Positions 16,267 through 25,368 of a stretch of 52,899 nucleotides of DNA are shown here, piece by piece. The notes under the pieces were generated by a model. That model was not told where the DNA came from and did not search any database. It saw only the letters and a list, made by a program, of their open reading frames with translations. Numbering within the stretch: position 1 is the first letter of the stretch; each line of letters begins with the position of its first letter. The stretch is from Candidatus Zixiibacteriota bacterium (GTDB taxonomy: Bacteria > Zixibacteria > MSB-5A5 > GN15 > FEB-12): positions 2,473,314 through 2,526,212 of the forward strand of contig CP070674.1 in the NCBI GenBank assembly GCA_020351995.1, given 5' to 3'. The position numbers and the translations under genes were made by a program.

Positions 16267-17475
16267 ATGGAAAAATCAGCAGCAATGTTTGCCAACGCCA
16301 GGATTCCTTACGGTACCTGGGGTAGCAGCTTCTTCCCGGCCTGGCAAATGTCTGCTCTGGCGGAAGTTAATATTGGCCAGTTTGCCGGGGAGGCCATGAA
16401 TAGAATAATGGGACTCAGAAAAGTCCCCATCGACGTTCTCGAGTATCTCATAATTGGATCAACCATTCCGTGGCACTGGAAATTCTGGACCGCCCCCCTG
16501 GTCGCCAGTTGCATGGATCACAGAATTCCCGGCTACCATATGGAACAAGCCTGTGCCACCGGTCTCCAGGCCGTTATACTGGCGGCCGCCGAAATACAGG
16601 CAGGCTCGAAAGAAGTCGTCGGTGTTCTTACCTTTGACAGAACCAGTGATTCACCTGTTGGCGTCTTTCCGGAACGGCGTGCGCATCGACGCACCGAGGT
16701 CCTTGCCGACGTTTGGGATAATTTTGGATTCGACCCTGCTACCGGCCGAGCCATGATAGGGTGTGCCGGTCTGGCGGCCAGAAAGTATAAAACCGACCGA
16801 AAAGAGGTTGATGAACTGGCCTTTTATCGCTACGATCAATATTTCAAAGCAAAAGATTCCGGCTTTCTTGACCGTGTCCTCGTTCCGCTGGATGTACTCA
16901 ATGTTCAGGGCCGATTCCTTGGCCGCATTGACTCCGACGCCGGTGTTCGCAAGCTGACCTTGGAAGGATTGAGGGCCATGCCCGAGCTCGATACCTGCGT
17001 CACCGGCGGGACCCAGACCCATGCCTCCGACGGCATGGCCACACTGCTGGTGACCACTAAAGAAAAAGCCCGTGAACTGAGTCCCCGACCGGACATCGAT
17101 ATCCAGTTTGTGGGCAAAATCGACATCAGAACCGATCCCAGCCTGATGCCCGAGGCTCCTGCTCTGGCTGTCCAGCAACTGCTGGAGAAAACCGGTCTGA
17201 CCATGGCCGACATGACGGTCGTGAAAAACCACAATCCTTTCGCGGTTAATGATGTTATCTTCGCAAAGGTCCTCGACTACGACTGGCACAGGATGAATGA
17301 AACCGGTTGCCCACTCGTCTGGGGCCATCCTCAGGGACCGACCCTCACGCGAGTCATAATCGAGGCTTTCGAAGAAGCCGTGTCACTCGGCGGCGGCTAC
17401 GTCCTGATCTTCGGCTGCGCGGCCGGCGATGTCGGCATTGCGGCTATCTTCAAAGTAGCGGACGGAGGGAAATAA
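16267..17475 (+). CDS. Thiolase (acetyl-CoA C-acyltransferase family)
   Basis: The 402-residue thiolase has the nucleophilic Cys in MEQACATGLQAV near residue 96, the His-containing NHNPFAVNDV segment near 322, and the C-terminal GCAAGDVG Cys. The usual GHPIGATG loop is altered to GHPQGPTLTR. It would cleave a 3-oxoacyl-CoA, plausibly 3-oxopimelyl-CoA or acetoacetyl-CoA formed after ring opening. A clear AAGGATCAG site precedes the ATG. It starts a new same-strand gene run after a 205-base gap and is followed within two bases by the dehydrogenase/hydratase fusion, so the two probably work in sequence. The substrate is inferred. Confidence 0.85.
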   Translation: MEKSAAMFANARIPYGTWGSSFFPAWQMSALAEVNIGQFAGEAMNRIMGLRKVPIDVLEYLIIGSTIPWHWKFWTAPLVASCMDHRIPGYHMEQACATGLQAVILAAAEIQAGSKEVVGVLTFDRTSDSPVGVFPERRAHRRTEVLADVWDNFGFDPATGRAMIGCAGLAARKYKTDRKEVDELAFYRYDQYFKAKDSGFLDRVLVPLDVLNVQGRFLGRIDSDAGVRKLTLEGLRAMPELDTCVTGGTQTHASDGMATLLVTTKEKARELSPRPDIDIQFVGKIDIRTDPSLMPEAPALAVQQLLEKTGLTMADMTVVKNHNPFAVNDVIFAKVLDYDWHRMNETGCPLVWGHPQGPTLTRVIIEAFEEAVSLGGGYVLIFGCAAGDVGIAAIFKVADGGK

Positions 17476-17477
17476 CG

Positions 17478-19562
17478 ATGAAAACACTAAGACAACCTAC
17501 TCTTGATACACTCGGATTGGGCACCGTCCACGAAATCTTCAGCCGCGGCCAATTACCGGCCACGACCGAAAATCTCGTCGATAAGGTTTTTGGTGAATCC
17601 GGTAAGCGCGGGGCTATGGTCATTTCCGGCGCCAACGGCATTGTCGGTGCCGGTAAGACGATGCAGCTGGGTTCGAGACTCCTGCCGTTCAATGTTCCCA
17701 TCGTAGCTCTCGACTTTCCCGGAGCACCCGACGGCATCGGAGCTCAGTACCAGGGCCTGAAAGCGTCTTTCGGGCAAGAACAGGCTGACGCCATCATGGC
17801 TAACATTGTGAGGCTCAATTACGACGGCAAAAATCTCCCGTCGGAACTAAAAGCCATGCGCCCGCGGTTTCTCTTGGAAGCCATCCCGGAAATTCTCGAA
17901 ATCAAAAAGGCTCACTACGATATATTTCGCAAAGCTTTTCCAGAAATTGAAATTCGTTCGGTCACCTCGGGTTTCCCCAGTGCGGAACTCGGCGTGGGGA
18001 TTGCCCACCCGGCTTTTCCTCACCAGATAAATAAAATCTGGGAAATCGTCGAAAAGAAAACATCACCGGTAACCCAGCTTTTCTGGGCTCTCGGCTTGAT
18101 TCCCATTCCCGTTAGCGATAACTGGTCATTTGTTCTCGATGTTCTCTTCTGCGGTCTCACGCTGGCCGCCATACGATATCACGAGGCTACCAACATGCCT
18201 TTCTGGAAGATTGACAAGTTCGTTCGAAGAATGGTTGGCCCTAACCCGTTCCGCGCCCATGATGCCATCGGCGCTAAAGGAGCCAACTTCCTCACCTGGT
18301 CGTGCCTGCATCACCTGGGCAAACACTACGGTGAGGTATTCACCCCCGCCCGAAAACTCGACCACCGTAAGGAAACCGGTCAGAACTGGTATCCCCTGAA
18401 CCATTTCAGGCCCGTGGTAGATTGGTCCATGGACGACGGTGATGATGAGGCCTTCCAGAGTTGGGTTGTCGGGCCAATAGTGCAGATGACCAGCCTGATG
18501 CTTCACGAAAAGCGCTCACATCTGTCGCATATCAACGCTATCGGTGAGTTGTGCGCGCAGTTCCGGCCGGGTATCCTCGCCTTCATCCGTAATCTCGGAG
18601 CGGATAAAGCCATCAAGACTGTTGAATCTTATCATCGTCTGCACCCCGAAGCTAAGGGAAGCTGGTATCCCGACGCCTTGGGTACTATTGATGGCAATGA
18701 GTGGCAACAGCTCTACGTCAATGCCGAGCACGATGGAAAAATCGGCGTTATCTCTATCGGTCGTGAGAGCTACAGCCGCGATGTCGACGCCGAGATGAAC
18801 CGTGCCATTGACTGGCTCAAAGCCGAAAATATAAAGCGCGTGATCGTCACCGGTGATTTCCATCTTGCCACCCAGATGGTTGGTGCCGACACCAGCAATT
18901 TCTTCCCGGCTCTCGACAATGCCGACATCGGTCTCGAAATCTCAGGCGAGTGGTCCAAAACCGCCCGCCGCCTGGACAGCGAATTCGAGGTATCAGTCGG
19001 TTTCGTAAACGGCAAACGCTGCCTTGGTGGTATGCTGGAACTGATGATGCACTGCCATTTCCTCGTGTGCGTCGAAGACAGCGCGTTGGGCATGCCTGAG
19101 GTAACATTGCCGGTTGTGCCCGGCATGGAAGGATGCCACTGGCCGTTTAGAAAGGCTCGGTCCGAAGACTGGCCGAAGCTGCTTAATCTGCTGCTCGGGG
19201 GAAGACCAGTCACTGCCAAAGACGCTGTCGGTTGGCTGATTGACTTCGCCGGGCCGATGGATGAGTCCCTGCTGACGGTGTGGAAAATCGCGTCCGAAGC
19301 AGGCAAAGGCCCCGTTCCGCAAAGAAAAGTGGTCACCGACGCTCTGAAAAACGTGCCGACGGAAACGAACCTCCCGCCATCAGGCAACCCGGCCATCGAG
19401 GCCGCCCGAAAAGCCATTATGGACTGTGTTCAGCAATCGTGCGGCAATTCCCTGTCGGATGCTCTCGCGGTGCAGGCGAAACACTCGGCCGGGTTCATGA
19501 GCTCAAGCTTCTGCCGCGGAGGAATGATCGGAACCGAAGGCTCCAAGATAATGAATGTATAA
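17478..19562 (+). CDS. Fusion of 3-hydroxyacyl-CoA dehydrogenase and enoyl-CoA hydratase domains
   Basis: This is a 694-residue bifunctional beta-oxidation protein with the dehydrogenase first. The NAD motif SGANGIVGAGK is near residues 48-58, the 3HCDH catalytic-type segment GIAHPAFPHQINKIWEIV is near 175-190, and its helical C-terminal domain continues to about 380. The crotonase domain occupies roughly 420-640, with VNGKRCLGGMLELM and LGMPEVTLPVVPG retaining both Glu residues needed for hydration. The order is the reverse of FadB/FadJ and resembles archaeal-type fusions. I use ATG 17478 (GGAGGGAAATAACG upstream) because the longer frame overlaps the thiolase by 170 bases. Likely substrates are the hydroxy- and enoyl-pimelyl- or glutaconyl-type CoA esters. 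Confidence 0.82.
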   Translation: MKTLRQPTLDTLGLGTVHEIFSRGQLPATTENLVDKVFGESGKRGAMVISGANGIVGAGKTMQLGSRLLPFNVPIVALDFPGAPDGIGAQYQGLKASFGQEQADAIMANIVRLNYDGKNLPSELKAMRPRFLLEAIPEILEIKKAHYDIFRKAFPEIEIRSVTSGFPSAELGVGIAHPAFPHQINKIWEIVEKKTSPVTQLFWALGLIPIPVSDNWSFVLDVLFCGLTLAAIRYHEATNMPFWKIDKFVRRMVGPNPFRAHDAIGAKGANFLTWSCLHHLGKHYGEVFTPARKLDHRKETGQNWYPLNHFRPVVDWSMDDGDDEAFQSWVVGPIVQMTSLMLHEKRSHLSHINAIGELCAQFRPGILAFIRNLGADKAIKTVESYHRLHPEAKGSWYPDALGTIDGNEWQQLYVNAEHDGKIGVISIGRESYSRDVDAEMNRAIDWLKAENIKRVIVTGDFHLATQMVGADTSNFFPALDNADIGLEISGEWSKTARRLDSEFEVSVGFVNGKRCLGGMLELMMHCHFLVCVEDSALGMPEVTLPVVPGMEGCHWPFRKARSEDWPKLLNLLLGGRPVTAKDAVGWLIDFAGPMDESLLTVWKIASEAGKGPVPQRKVVTDALKNVPTETNLPPSGNPAIEAARKAIMDCVQQSCGNSLSDALAVQAKHSAGFMSSSFCRGGMIGTEGSKIMNV

Positions 19563-19601
19563 GAGATAAAGCGGCATTGGTCGTTTTCAAGGAGATACGT
19601 C

Positions 19602-20846
19602 ATGAGTGAAGAAAAAAAGCCTGCCATTAAGAAAATTCAGGCCACCGGCCAGATGCGAAAAATAATGGCCGATTACTTTTATGAATTAGACGCGGCCGCC
19701 CGCGATGACTCGAAAAAGGTTGCCTGGTGCACCAGCGTCGGCCCCGCTGAACTTCTGCTTAGTTTCGGTTTTCATGTATATTACCCCGAAAATCATGGCG
19801 CTATGCTTGGGGCCACCCGCATGGCTAATGATTTTATTCCTGTTGCCAACGCCATCGGGTATTCGCCGGATATCTGCTCTTACCTGACTTCCGATATCGG
19901 GTCTTTCATCAAGAAAGAAACACCCCTCTCAAAAGCTTACGAAGGAATTGAGGGCGTCCCCAAACCCGATGTGCTGGTCTTTAATACCAATCAGTGCCGT
20001 GATGTTCAGGATTGGCTCTCATGGTACGCGAGAGAATTAAACGTTCCCATCATGGGCGTCTCCACTTTCCGCAACATCGGCGAGATGACCGACGAAGTCC
20101 TGGCGGGAATTGTCCAGCAAATAAAGGATTTGATTCCAAAGCTGGAAAAGATATCCGGCAACAAGTTCGATATCGACAAATTCCGCGAGGTCCTGGCTCT
20201 CTCCAAGAAATGTACCGAGATGTGGAGAGATGTAGTCGAGACAATGGTGGCTCGCCCGTCCCCGATGAGCTTCTTTGACGCTACCATTCATATGGGCCCG
20301 GCGGTCGTCCTCAGGGGATCAGAGACTGCCGTACAGTATTACGAAACACTTCATGCGGAACTGAAACAACGAATAAAAGACGGTATCGGAGCCGTAGAAG
20401 ATGAAAAGTACCGCCTGTACTGGGAAGGCATGCCCATCTGGGGCAAACTCAGAGAAATGTCCGAGTTGTTTATCGGGTTGAAGACCGCCGTCATCCCCTC
20501 GACTTACTGTAATAGCTGGATTTTCAATGCCTTTGACCCGGCCGATCCCTTCTTGAGCATGGCCCGTGCCTACACCGAAATCTTTATCGTCAGGGACGAG
20601 AACTTTAAAGAAAAGTACATCGAGGACATTGTCAAAAGATACAAGCTCGATGGAATCCTGTTCCATGATGCCAAAACCTGTCCGAATAATTCGAACAACC
20701 GCTACGGCATGCCCGAACGCCTCGAGAAACGGTTGAACATTCCTACCCTGACTATTAACGGTGATCTCAATGACCTGCGCTGTTATTCGGAGGAACAGAC
20801 CAGGACCAACATTGAGGCATTTATCGAGCAGCTGCAGGCAAAATAG
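19602..20846 (+). CDS. Single 2-hydroxyacyl-CoA dehydratase-family reductase subunit (possible double-cubane protein)
   Basis: The 414-residue protein belongs to the HgdB/BcrB/BcrC family. The three canonical cluster cysteines are Cys43 (AWCTSVGPAELLLSFG), Cys92 (DICSYLTSDIG) and Cys360 (DAKTCPNNSNNRYGMPE). Cys132 (NQCRDVQDW), Cys204, Cys303 and Cys394 are additional. There is no second D-component beside it; the next gene is its ATPase activator. A lone D-component with its own activator is the layout of YjiM/YjiL and of the [Fe8S9] double-cubane cluster proteins, as opposed to heterodimeric benzoyl-CoA reductase or 2-hydroxyglutaryl-CoA dehydratase. AAGGAG precedes the ATG. The substrate is unknown. 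Confidence 0.82.
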   Translation: MSEEKKPAIKKIQATGQMRKIMADYFYELDAAARDDSKKVAWCTSVGPAELLLSFGFHVYYPENHGAMLGATRMANDFIPVANAIGYSPDICSYLTSDIGSFIKKETPLSKAYEGIEGVPKPDVLVFNTNQCRDVQDWLSWYARELNVPIMGVSTFRNIGEMTDEVLAGIVQQIKDLIPKLEKISGNKFDIDKFREVLALSKKCTEMWRDVVETMVARPSPMSFFDATIHMGPAVVLRGSETAVQYYETLHAELKQRIKDGIGAVEDEKYRLYWEGMPIWGKLREMSELFIGLKTAVIPSTYCNSWIFNAFDPADPFLSMARAYTEIFIVRDENFKEKYIEDIVKRYKLDGILFHDAKTCPNNSNNRYGMPERLEKRLNIPTLTINGDLNDLRCYSEEQTRTNIEAFIEQLQAK

Positions 20847-20875
20847 GAAACTTTGCCCGCCGGGAACGTGAAATT

Positions 20876-21673
20876 ATGAATAACCAGCCGGAGAACTTTG
20901 TGGGAATTGATGTTGGCGCCTCCACCACCAAGGCGATAATCATCAATGCGGATAAAGAAATCCTTGTATATTCTGTAAATAACACCGGCGCCGACTACGG
21001 TGCCGCTGCGGAAAAAGCCTTTGCGAATGCCTGCCGCCAGGCCGGCACCAAAGGCTCCGACCGTTACCTCGTTATGGCCACCGGCTACGGAAAAAGAAAT
21101 GTTCCCCGCGCCGACGATACTAAAACCGAAATCAGCTGCCATGCCAGGGGCGCATTCCATTATTTTCCTAAGGACCATACCCTGATTGACATCGGTGGGC
21201 AGGACAACAAGATCGTGAAAACCGACAGGTCCGGTAAGCGCGTCAATTTCAAGATGAATCGCAAGTGTGCCGCCGGTACAGGTGCCTTTCTCGAAGAGAT
21301 TGCCTACCGCCTCGATATAAAAATGGATAAACTCAATCAACTGGCCGAGAAAGCGCAGCACGATGTTCACATCGGCAGTTACTGCACCGTTTTTGCCGCC
21401 ACTGAAATCCTGGCCCGCATAAGAGAAGGAGCTAAAGTCGAGGATATTGTCAAAGGTATCTTCGGCTCCGTGGTAAAACGGGTTCTTGAAATGGATACCA
21501 TGGACGGCAATGTCGTCATGACCGGCGGTGTGGTCGCCTACAACCCTTTTCTGGTCTCGATGTTCGAAGAAAAAATTGGAAGAAAGATATTCGTACCCCC
21601 GCACCCTCAGTTTACTGGTGCCCTCGGGGCAGCCCTGTATTCGTTAGAAAGTAAAGGAGGAATAAATGCTTGA
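20876..21673 (+). CDS. ASKHA ATPase activator of the adjacent 2-hydroxyacyl-CoA dehydratase-family protein
   Basis: The 265-residue HgdC/YjiL-type activase has GIDVGASTTKAIII at the N-terminus, DIGGQDNKIV near 105-114, Cys131 in RKCAAGTGAF and Cys170 in GSYCTVFAATE, then the VMTGGVVAYN adenosine motif. The two cysteines of each monomer would hold a bridging [4Fe-4S] cluster in a homodimer. It lies 29 bases after the lone D-component and should drive ATP-coupled electron transfer into it. The 3' end overlaps the ADP-forming CoA synthetase by eight bases, which ties the reductase pair to acyl-CoA chemistry. It is clearly a different paralogue from BzdP and BzdQ. Confidence 0.87.
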   Translation: MNNQPENFVGIDVGASTTKAIIINADKEILVYSVNNTGADYGAAAEKAFANACRQAGTKGSDRYLVMATGYGKRNVPRADDTKTEISCHARGAFHYFPKDHTLIDIGGQDNKIVKTDRSGKRVNFKMNRKCAAGTGAFLEEIAYRLDIKMDKLNQLAEKAQHDVHIGSYCTVFAATEILARIREGAKVEDIVKGIFGSVVKRVLEMDTMDGNVVMTGGVVAYNPFLVSMFEEKIGRKIFVPPHPQFTGALGAALYSLESKGGINA

Positions 21674-23756
21674 CGGCCTGTTCAAGCCCAGATCGGTCGC
21701 TATTATCGGCGCCTCAAACAACCCGCTGAGTATCGGCCATATCGTCATTCAAAACCTTGTCGACCACAATTTCCAGGGACCCATCTATCCGATCAACCCC
21801 AAATCAAAATACATCAAAAGCTTTAAAACCTACGCTGCCGTGAGTGAGGTCCCCGATGAAGTCGATCTCGTCAACATCTCCATCAAAAATACCCTCGTAC
21901 CGACCGTTCTCGAGGATTGCGGCAAGGCCGGTGTGAAGTACGCCATTGTCCACACCGCCGGATTCAAAGAGGTCGGCGAAGAAGGATTGAAGCTGGAGAA
22001 ACACATCGTTGAAATAGCTCACAAATACGGCATGCGAATTTACGGACCCAACTCCCAGGGAATCCAGAATTCTGACCCCGCTGTGTCTGTTTATGCCAAT
22101 TTTACCTTTGTGCCCATGAGGCCTGGCAACATCTCCATCGTCGCTCAAAGCGGTGGGGTAGGGGAAACCCTTAAGTTGCATCTACACCGAATCGGCATGG
22201 GCATGCGCATGTACGCCAGCTTCGGTAACGAGGCCGACGTCAGCATGAACGAAATCATCGATTACTACGGCCAGGATGATGACACCAAGGTCATCATGGT
22301 TCACATAGAAACTCTCAAAGATCCCGCTGGCTTTCTCGAAGTCGCCAGTCGCGTTACCAAAAAGAAACCCATTCTAGTGGTCAAGACTGGCAGAACCAAA
22401 GAAGGTGTCAAGGCCGTCGCTTCGCATACCGGATCCTTGATTGAACAGGATACTCTGGCCGATGCCATCTTCGAAAAAAGTGGTGTCCTTCGCTTCTACT
22501 CCCAGCAGGATATGATCGAGGCCGCCATCGCTTTTTCCACCCAGCCGGTACCGCAATCCGAGAATATAGTAATCGTTACCAATACCGGTGGCCCGGCTAT
22601 CATAGCTGTTGATGAATGTATATCGAAAGGTTTGAAACTGGCCCAGTTGAGCCCCGAAACAGGCAAGGCACTGGGTGAGCTTCTTTTCTCCGAGGCTATC
22701 GTATCCAACCCGGTCGATGTCATCGCTACCGCCGGGGCCAAGGAGTACGGGGGAACGGTAGAGGCGCTGCTCAAGGATCCTAATATCGACTCGCTTATTC
22801 TCAACTTTGTAACGCCGCCCTTCGTGGACTGCGAAGCTGTCGCCTGCAAACTTGCCGAGATAGGAGCGGCCGCTCAAAAACCGATAATCTGTATCATTCT
22901 CACTATAGAAGAAAGATGGGGCGAGGTGATCCGTCTGGTCAGGCAAAGCGGCATCCCCGTATATGACTTTGCCGAATCGGCGTCCAAAGCTCTCGCCGCC
23001 ATGATTAAGTACGGTCAGATTCAAAAGCGGCCGACGCCGGAGTTAAAGGAACTGCCATGTGACAAGAAAAAGGCCGAAGGCATCATCAGCCGCTACAGCG
23101 GGCAGGATCGGTTCCTGCCGCAGGCCGATGTCTTCGAACTTCTGAACGCCTATGGTCTCCCGGCAGTCAAAACGGTCCGCGTCGAGACTAAAGATGAACT
23201 TAAAAAAGAGGCTCAAAAACTCAACTACCCGCTGGTCTTGAAAATCGATGCTGAAGAAGTCGTTCATAAGTCTGATGCCGGCGGCGTTGTCCTCAATCTC
23301 AAGGATGAAACCGACCTGCTGGCTGCGTTTGATAACATGGCTAATACTTTCAAGAAATACAAGCCGGCCTTTGTGGTACAGGAACAACTCGTCGAAGGTA
23401 AAGAAATCATCATGGGTGCTAAAGCCGGTGAGGGTATCAGCCCGATGATCATGTTCGGCCTTGGCGGTGTTTTTGTTGAAACCCTGAAAGACGTACAGTT
23501 CCGACTGGCCCCGCTTTCACAAGCCGAGGCCAATGACATGATTCAATCCATAAAGGGGTATCCTATTCTCCAGGGAGCGCGAGGTGAGAAGCCGGCCGAT
23601 ACCGACTTGACAGCCGAGATGCTCATGCGGCTCTCCCAGCTTGCTTCCGATTTTCCGGAGATTGATGAGATGGATCTGAATCCGGTTTTTGTGTTTGAGA
23701 AAGGCAACGGTGCCCGGGTAGTTGATGCTCGACTGAAAGTAAGAAATCTCGGGTAG
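21666..23756 (+). CDS. ADP-forming acyl-CoA synthetase (acetate-CoA ligase, ADP-forming type)
   Basis: This 696-residue single-chain NDP-forming acyl-CoA synthetase carries fused alpha and beta parts. The N-terminal CoA-binding domain begins with SVAIIGASNNP. The ligase-CoA domain follows, with the phosphohistidine His254 in VASHTGSLIEQD. The C-terminal ATP-grasp domain starts near 470 and has VVHKSDAGGVVLNL with the second His. The enzyme interconverts acyl-CoA + ADP + Pi with acid + ATP, so it can conserve energy from a CoA ester or activate an acid cheaply. AAAGGAGGAATAA precedes the ATG. The substrate could be acetate, another pathway product or an aromatic acid; the sequence does not decide. 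Confidence 0.88.
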   Translation: MLDGLFKPRSVAIIGASNNPLSIGHIVIQNLVDHNFQGPIYPINPKSKYIKSFKTYAAVSEVPDEVDLVNISIKNTLVPTVLEDCGKAGVKYAIVHTAGFKEVGEEGLKLEKHIVEIAHKYGMRIYGPNSQGIQNSDPAVSVYANFTFVPMRPGNISIVAQSGGVGETLKLHLHRIGMGMRMYASFGNEADVSMNEIIDYYGQDDDTKVIMVHIETLKDPAGFLEVASRVTKKKPILVVKTGRTKEGVKAVASHTGSLIEQDTLADAIFEKSGVLRFYSQQDMIEAAIAFSTQPVPQSENIVIVTNTGGPAIIAVDECISKGLKLAQLSPETGKALGELLFSEAIVSNPVDVIATAGAKEYGGTVEALLKDPNIDSLILNFVTPPFVDCEAVACKLAEIGAAAQKPIICIILTIEERWGEVIRLVRQSGIPVYDFAESASKALAAMIKYGQIQKRPTPELKELPCDKKKAEGIISRYSGQDRFLPQADVFELLNAYGLPAVKTVRVETKDELKKEAQKLNYPLVLKIDAEEVVHKSDAGGVVLNLKDETDLLAAFDNMANTFKKYKPAFVVQEQLVEGKEIIMGAKAGEGISPMIMFGLGGVFVETLKDVQFRLAPLSQAEANDMIQSIKGYPILQGARGEKPADTDLTAEMLMRLSQLASDFPEIDEMDLNPVFVFEKGNGARVVDARLKVRNLG

Positions 23757-23913
23757 GCATAGAATATAGATTCACCTGGAAAATATAAATACGGAATCGC
23801 ATTGAGGCCTTTTAAAGACCGTTTAACATTGAGATCCCGCAAGCCAACTCCACTCCCTGCGCAGTGGGTCTGTGTAGCATCTTATCTAATACCGGAATGG
23901 ATGTGATCAAGCT

Positions 23914-25326
23914 ATGAATTGGATTCCTCTCAGCATCGTCTGCGTTTATGTCGTTTTGCTCTATTTAATCACCTGGCTCACTCGCCGTCTCAGCCGGGGA
24001 GGCATGATAGCTTACCTTCTGGCCGGGCGCAGCCTGCCCTTCTGGGTAATAGCTCCGCTGTTGACTGGCTTGGCTATTGGCGGTGCCTCCACCATCGGCG
24101 TTGCCGAGCGAGCCTATTCTGTCGGTATCTCCGCCGGGTGGTACAATGCTGCCTGGGCAGCCGGTGCCTTGCTGGTGGGCCTCTTCGCCGCCCATCGCTA
24201 CCGCCGACTCGAAATTACCACTCTCCCGGAACTCTTCGAGAAACACTACAGCGTATCCGGACGAGTCATCGGCGCTGTCGGGCAGATCGTCCTGCAGTTA
24301 ATTATCACGTCGCTTCAATACGTGGCCGGCGGTGCGATTCTGTCATCGCTCTTGCCCGACATCTTTACCTTCCAGACGGGAATGCTGGTAACCGCCATTG
24401 TCTTTGTTGGCATCACCCTCATCGGCGGTTTCTGGGCTGCCGGACTGACAAATATCATAAATGTCATTCTTATCTATGCCGGAGTGGCTCTCGGAGCGGT
24501 TATGGCCGTTATCAAAGTGGGCGGCTTCAACAAAATTGTGGCTAGACTTCCCGTAGAACATCCCGGCTTCGACCTCGCCGCCATCGGATGGGGGCTCATC
24601 ATCGCCTGGTTTGTGGTCATGTGCACCACTGTCTTTTCTGTGCAGTCGATAGTGCAGATAAGTTTCGGTGCCAAAGACTCGGGCGCCGCCAGAAAAGGCT
24701 TTCTACTGGGAGCCGCGATGATCTTCCCGGTCGGCTTCATCAGCGCCATCATCGGTGTCGCCGCGGCCATACTTCATCCTGATATCATCGCCACCGAGGC
24801 CCTGCCTCGTACGGTACTAAGCCTCAGCCCGGTCGTCGCCGGCGTTATCCTGGCTGGCCTGTGGGCTGCCGATGTCTCCACCGCGTCAGCCTTGCTGGTT
24901 GGAAGCGCCACTCTCGTGTGCGGTGATCTGATCAAGAGATTCGTGGCACCGGACCTCAGTGAAAAACGCGAACGAATAATCTCCCGCGTTTCCGTTCTGG
25001 TCCTGAGTGTCTTTACATACATAATGGCCGTCTCTATCTCCGGAATTCTCAAAACCCTGCTTATCGGCCTCACCCTCACCACCGCCTACACGCTCGTGAC
25101 CCTGATGACCCTCTTCTGGCCCAAACTGTGCCGACGCTCGCACGCTACGTGGACGCTTATCATGTCGATGGTAGCCCTGGCCGCTTGGCTCATCTTCCCT
25201 CAGATTCAATCTCTCTTCAGGCAGATAAGCCTCCCGCATCCTATCTTCTTCTGCTGGGCCGTATGTTTAATCACATTTCTGACTGTCCTCATCTTTGACA
25301 GAAGAAAGATAAAGGTGGGCACCTGA
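23914..25326 (+). CDS. Sodium:solute symporter (SSS family)
   Basis: The 470-residue membrane protein has about 13 predicted hydrophobic segments and the SSS family pattern. LLAGRSLPFWVIAPLLTGLAIGGASTIG (shown in shortened form here: LLAGRSLP, then GGASTIGVAERAY) forms the region after TM1. TLPELFEKHYS and the sodium-site helix around SIVQISFGAKD follow. It would import an organic acid with Na+. Placement between the CoA synthetase and benzoyl-CoA pathway genes suggests an aromatic or short carboxylate. It lies 157 bases after the synthetase and 42 before the next gene. Confidence 0.87.
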   Translation: MNWIPLSIVCVYVVLLYLITWLTRRLSRGGMIAYLLAGRSLPFWVIAPLLTGLAIGGASTIGVAERAYSVGISAGWYNAAWAAGALLVGLFAAHRYRRLEITTLPELFEKHYSVSGRVIGAVGQIVLQLIITSLQYVAGGAILSSLLPDIFTFQTGMLVTAIVFVGITLIGGFWAAGLTNIINVILIYAGVALGAVMAVIKVGGFNKIVARLPVEHPGFDLAAIGWGLIIAWFVVMCTTVFSVQSIVQISFGAKDSGAARKGFLLGAAMIFPVGFISAIIGVAAAILHPDIIATEALPRTVLSLSPVVAGVILAGLWAADVSTASALLVGSATLVCGDLIKRFVAPDLSEKRERIISRVSVLVLSVFTYIMAVSISGILKTLLIGLTLTTAYTLVTLMTLFWPKLCRRSHATWTLIMSMVALAAWLIFPQIQSLFRQISLPHPIFFCWAVCLITFLTVLIFDRRKIKVGT

Positions 25327-25368
25327 TGGCAGCATGGTATTCGCAAACCAATGATATAGGAGATAATC

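Noticed and set aside
17307-17477. Upstream extension of the dehydrogenase/hydratase fusion
   Set aside because: It overlaps the thiolase gene by about 170 bases, is Arg-rich, and the ATG at 17478 has a proper ribosome site and begins the conserved protein.
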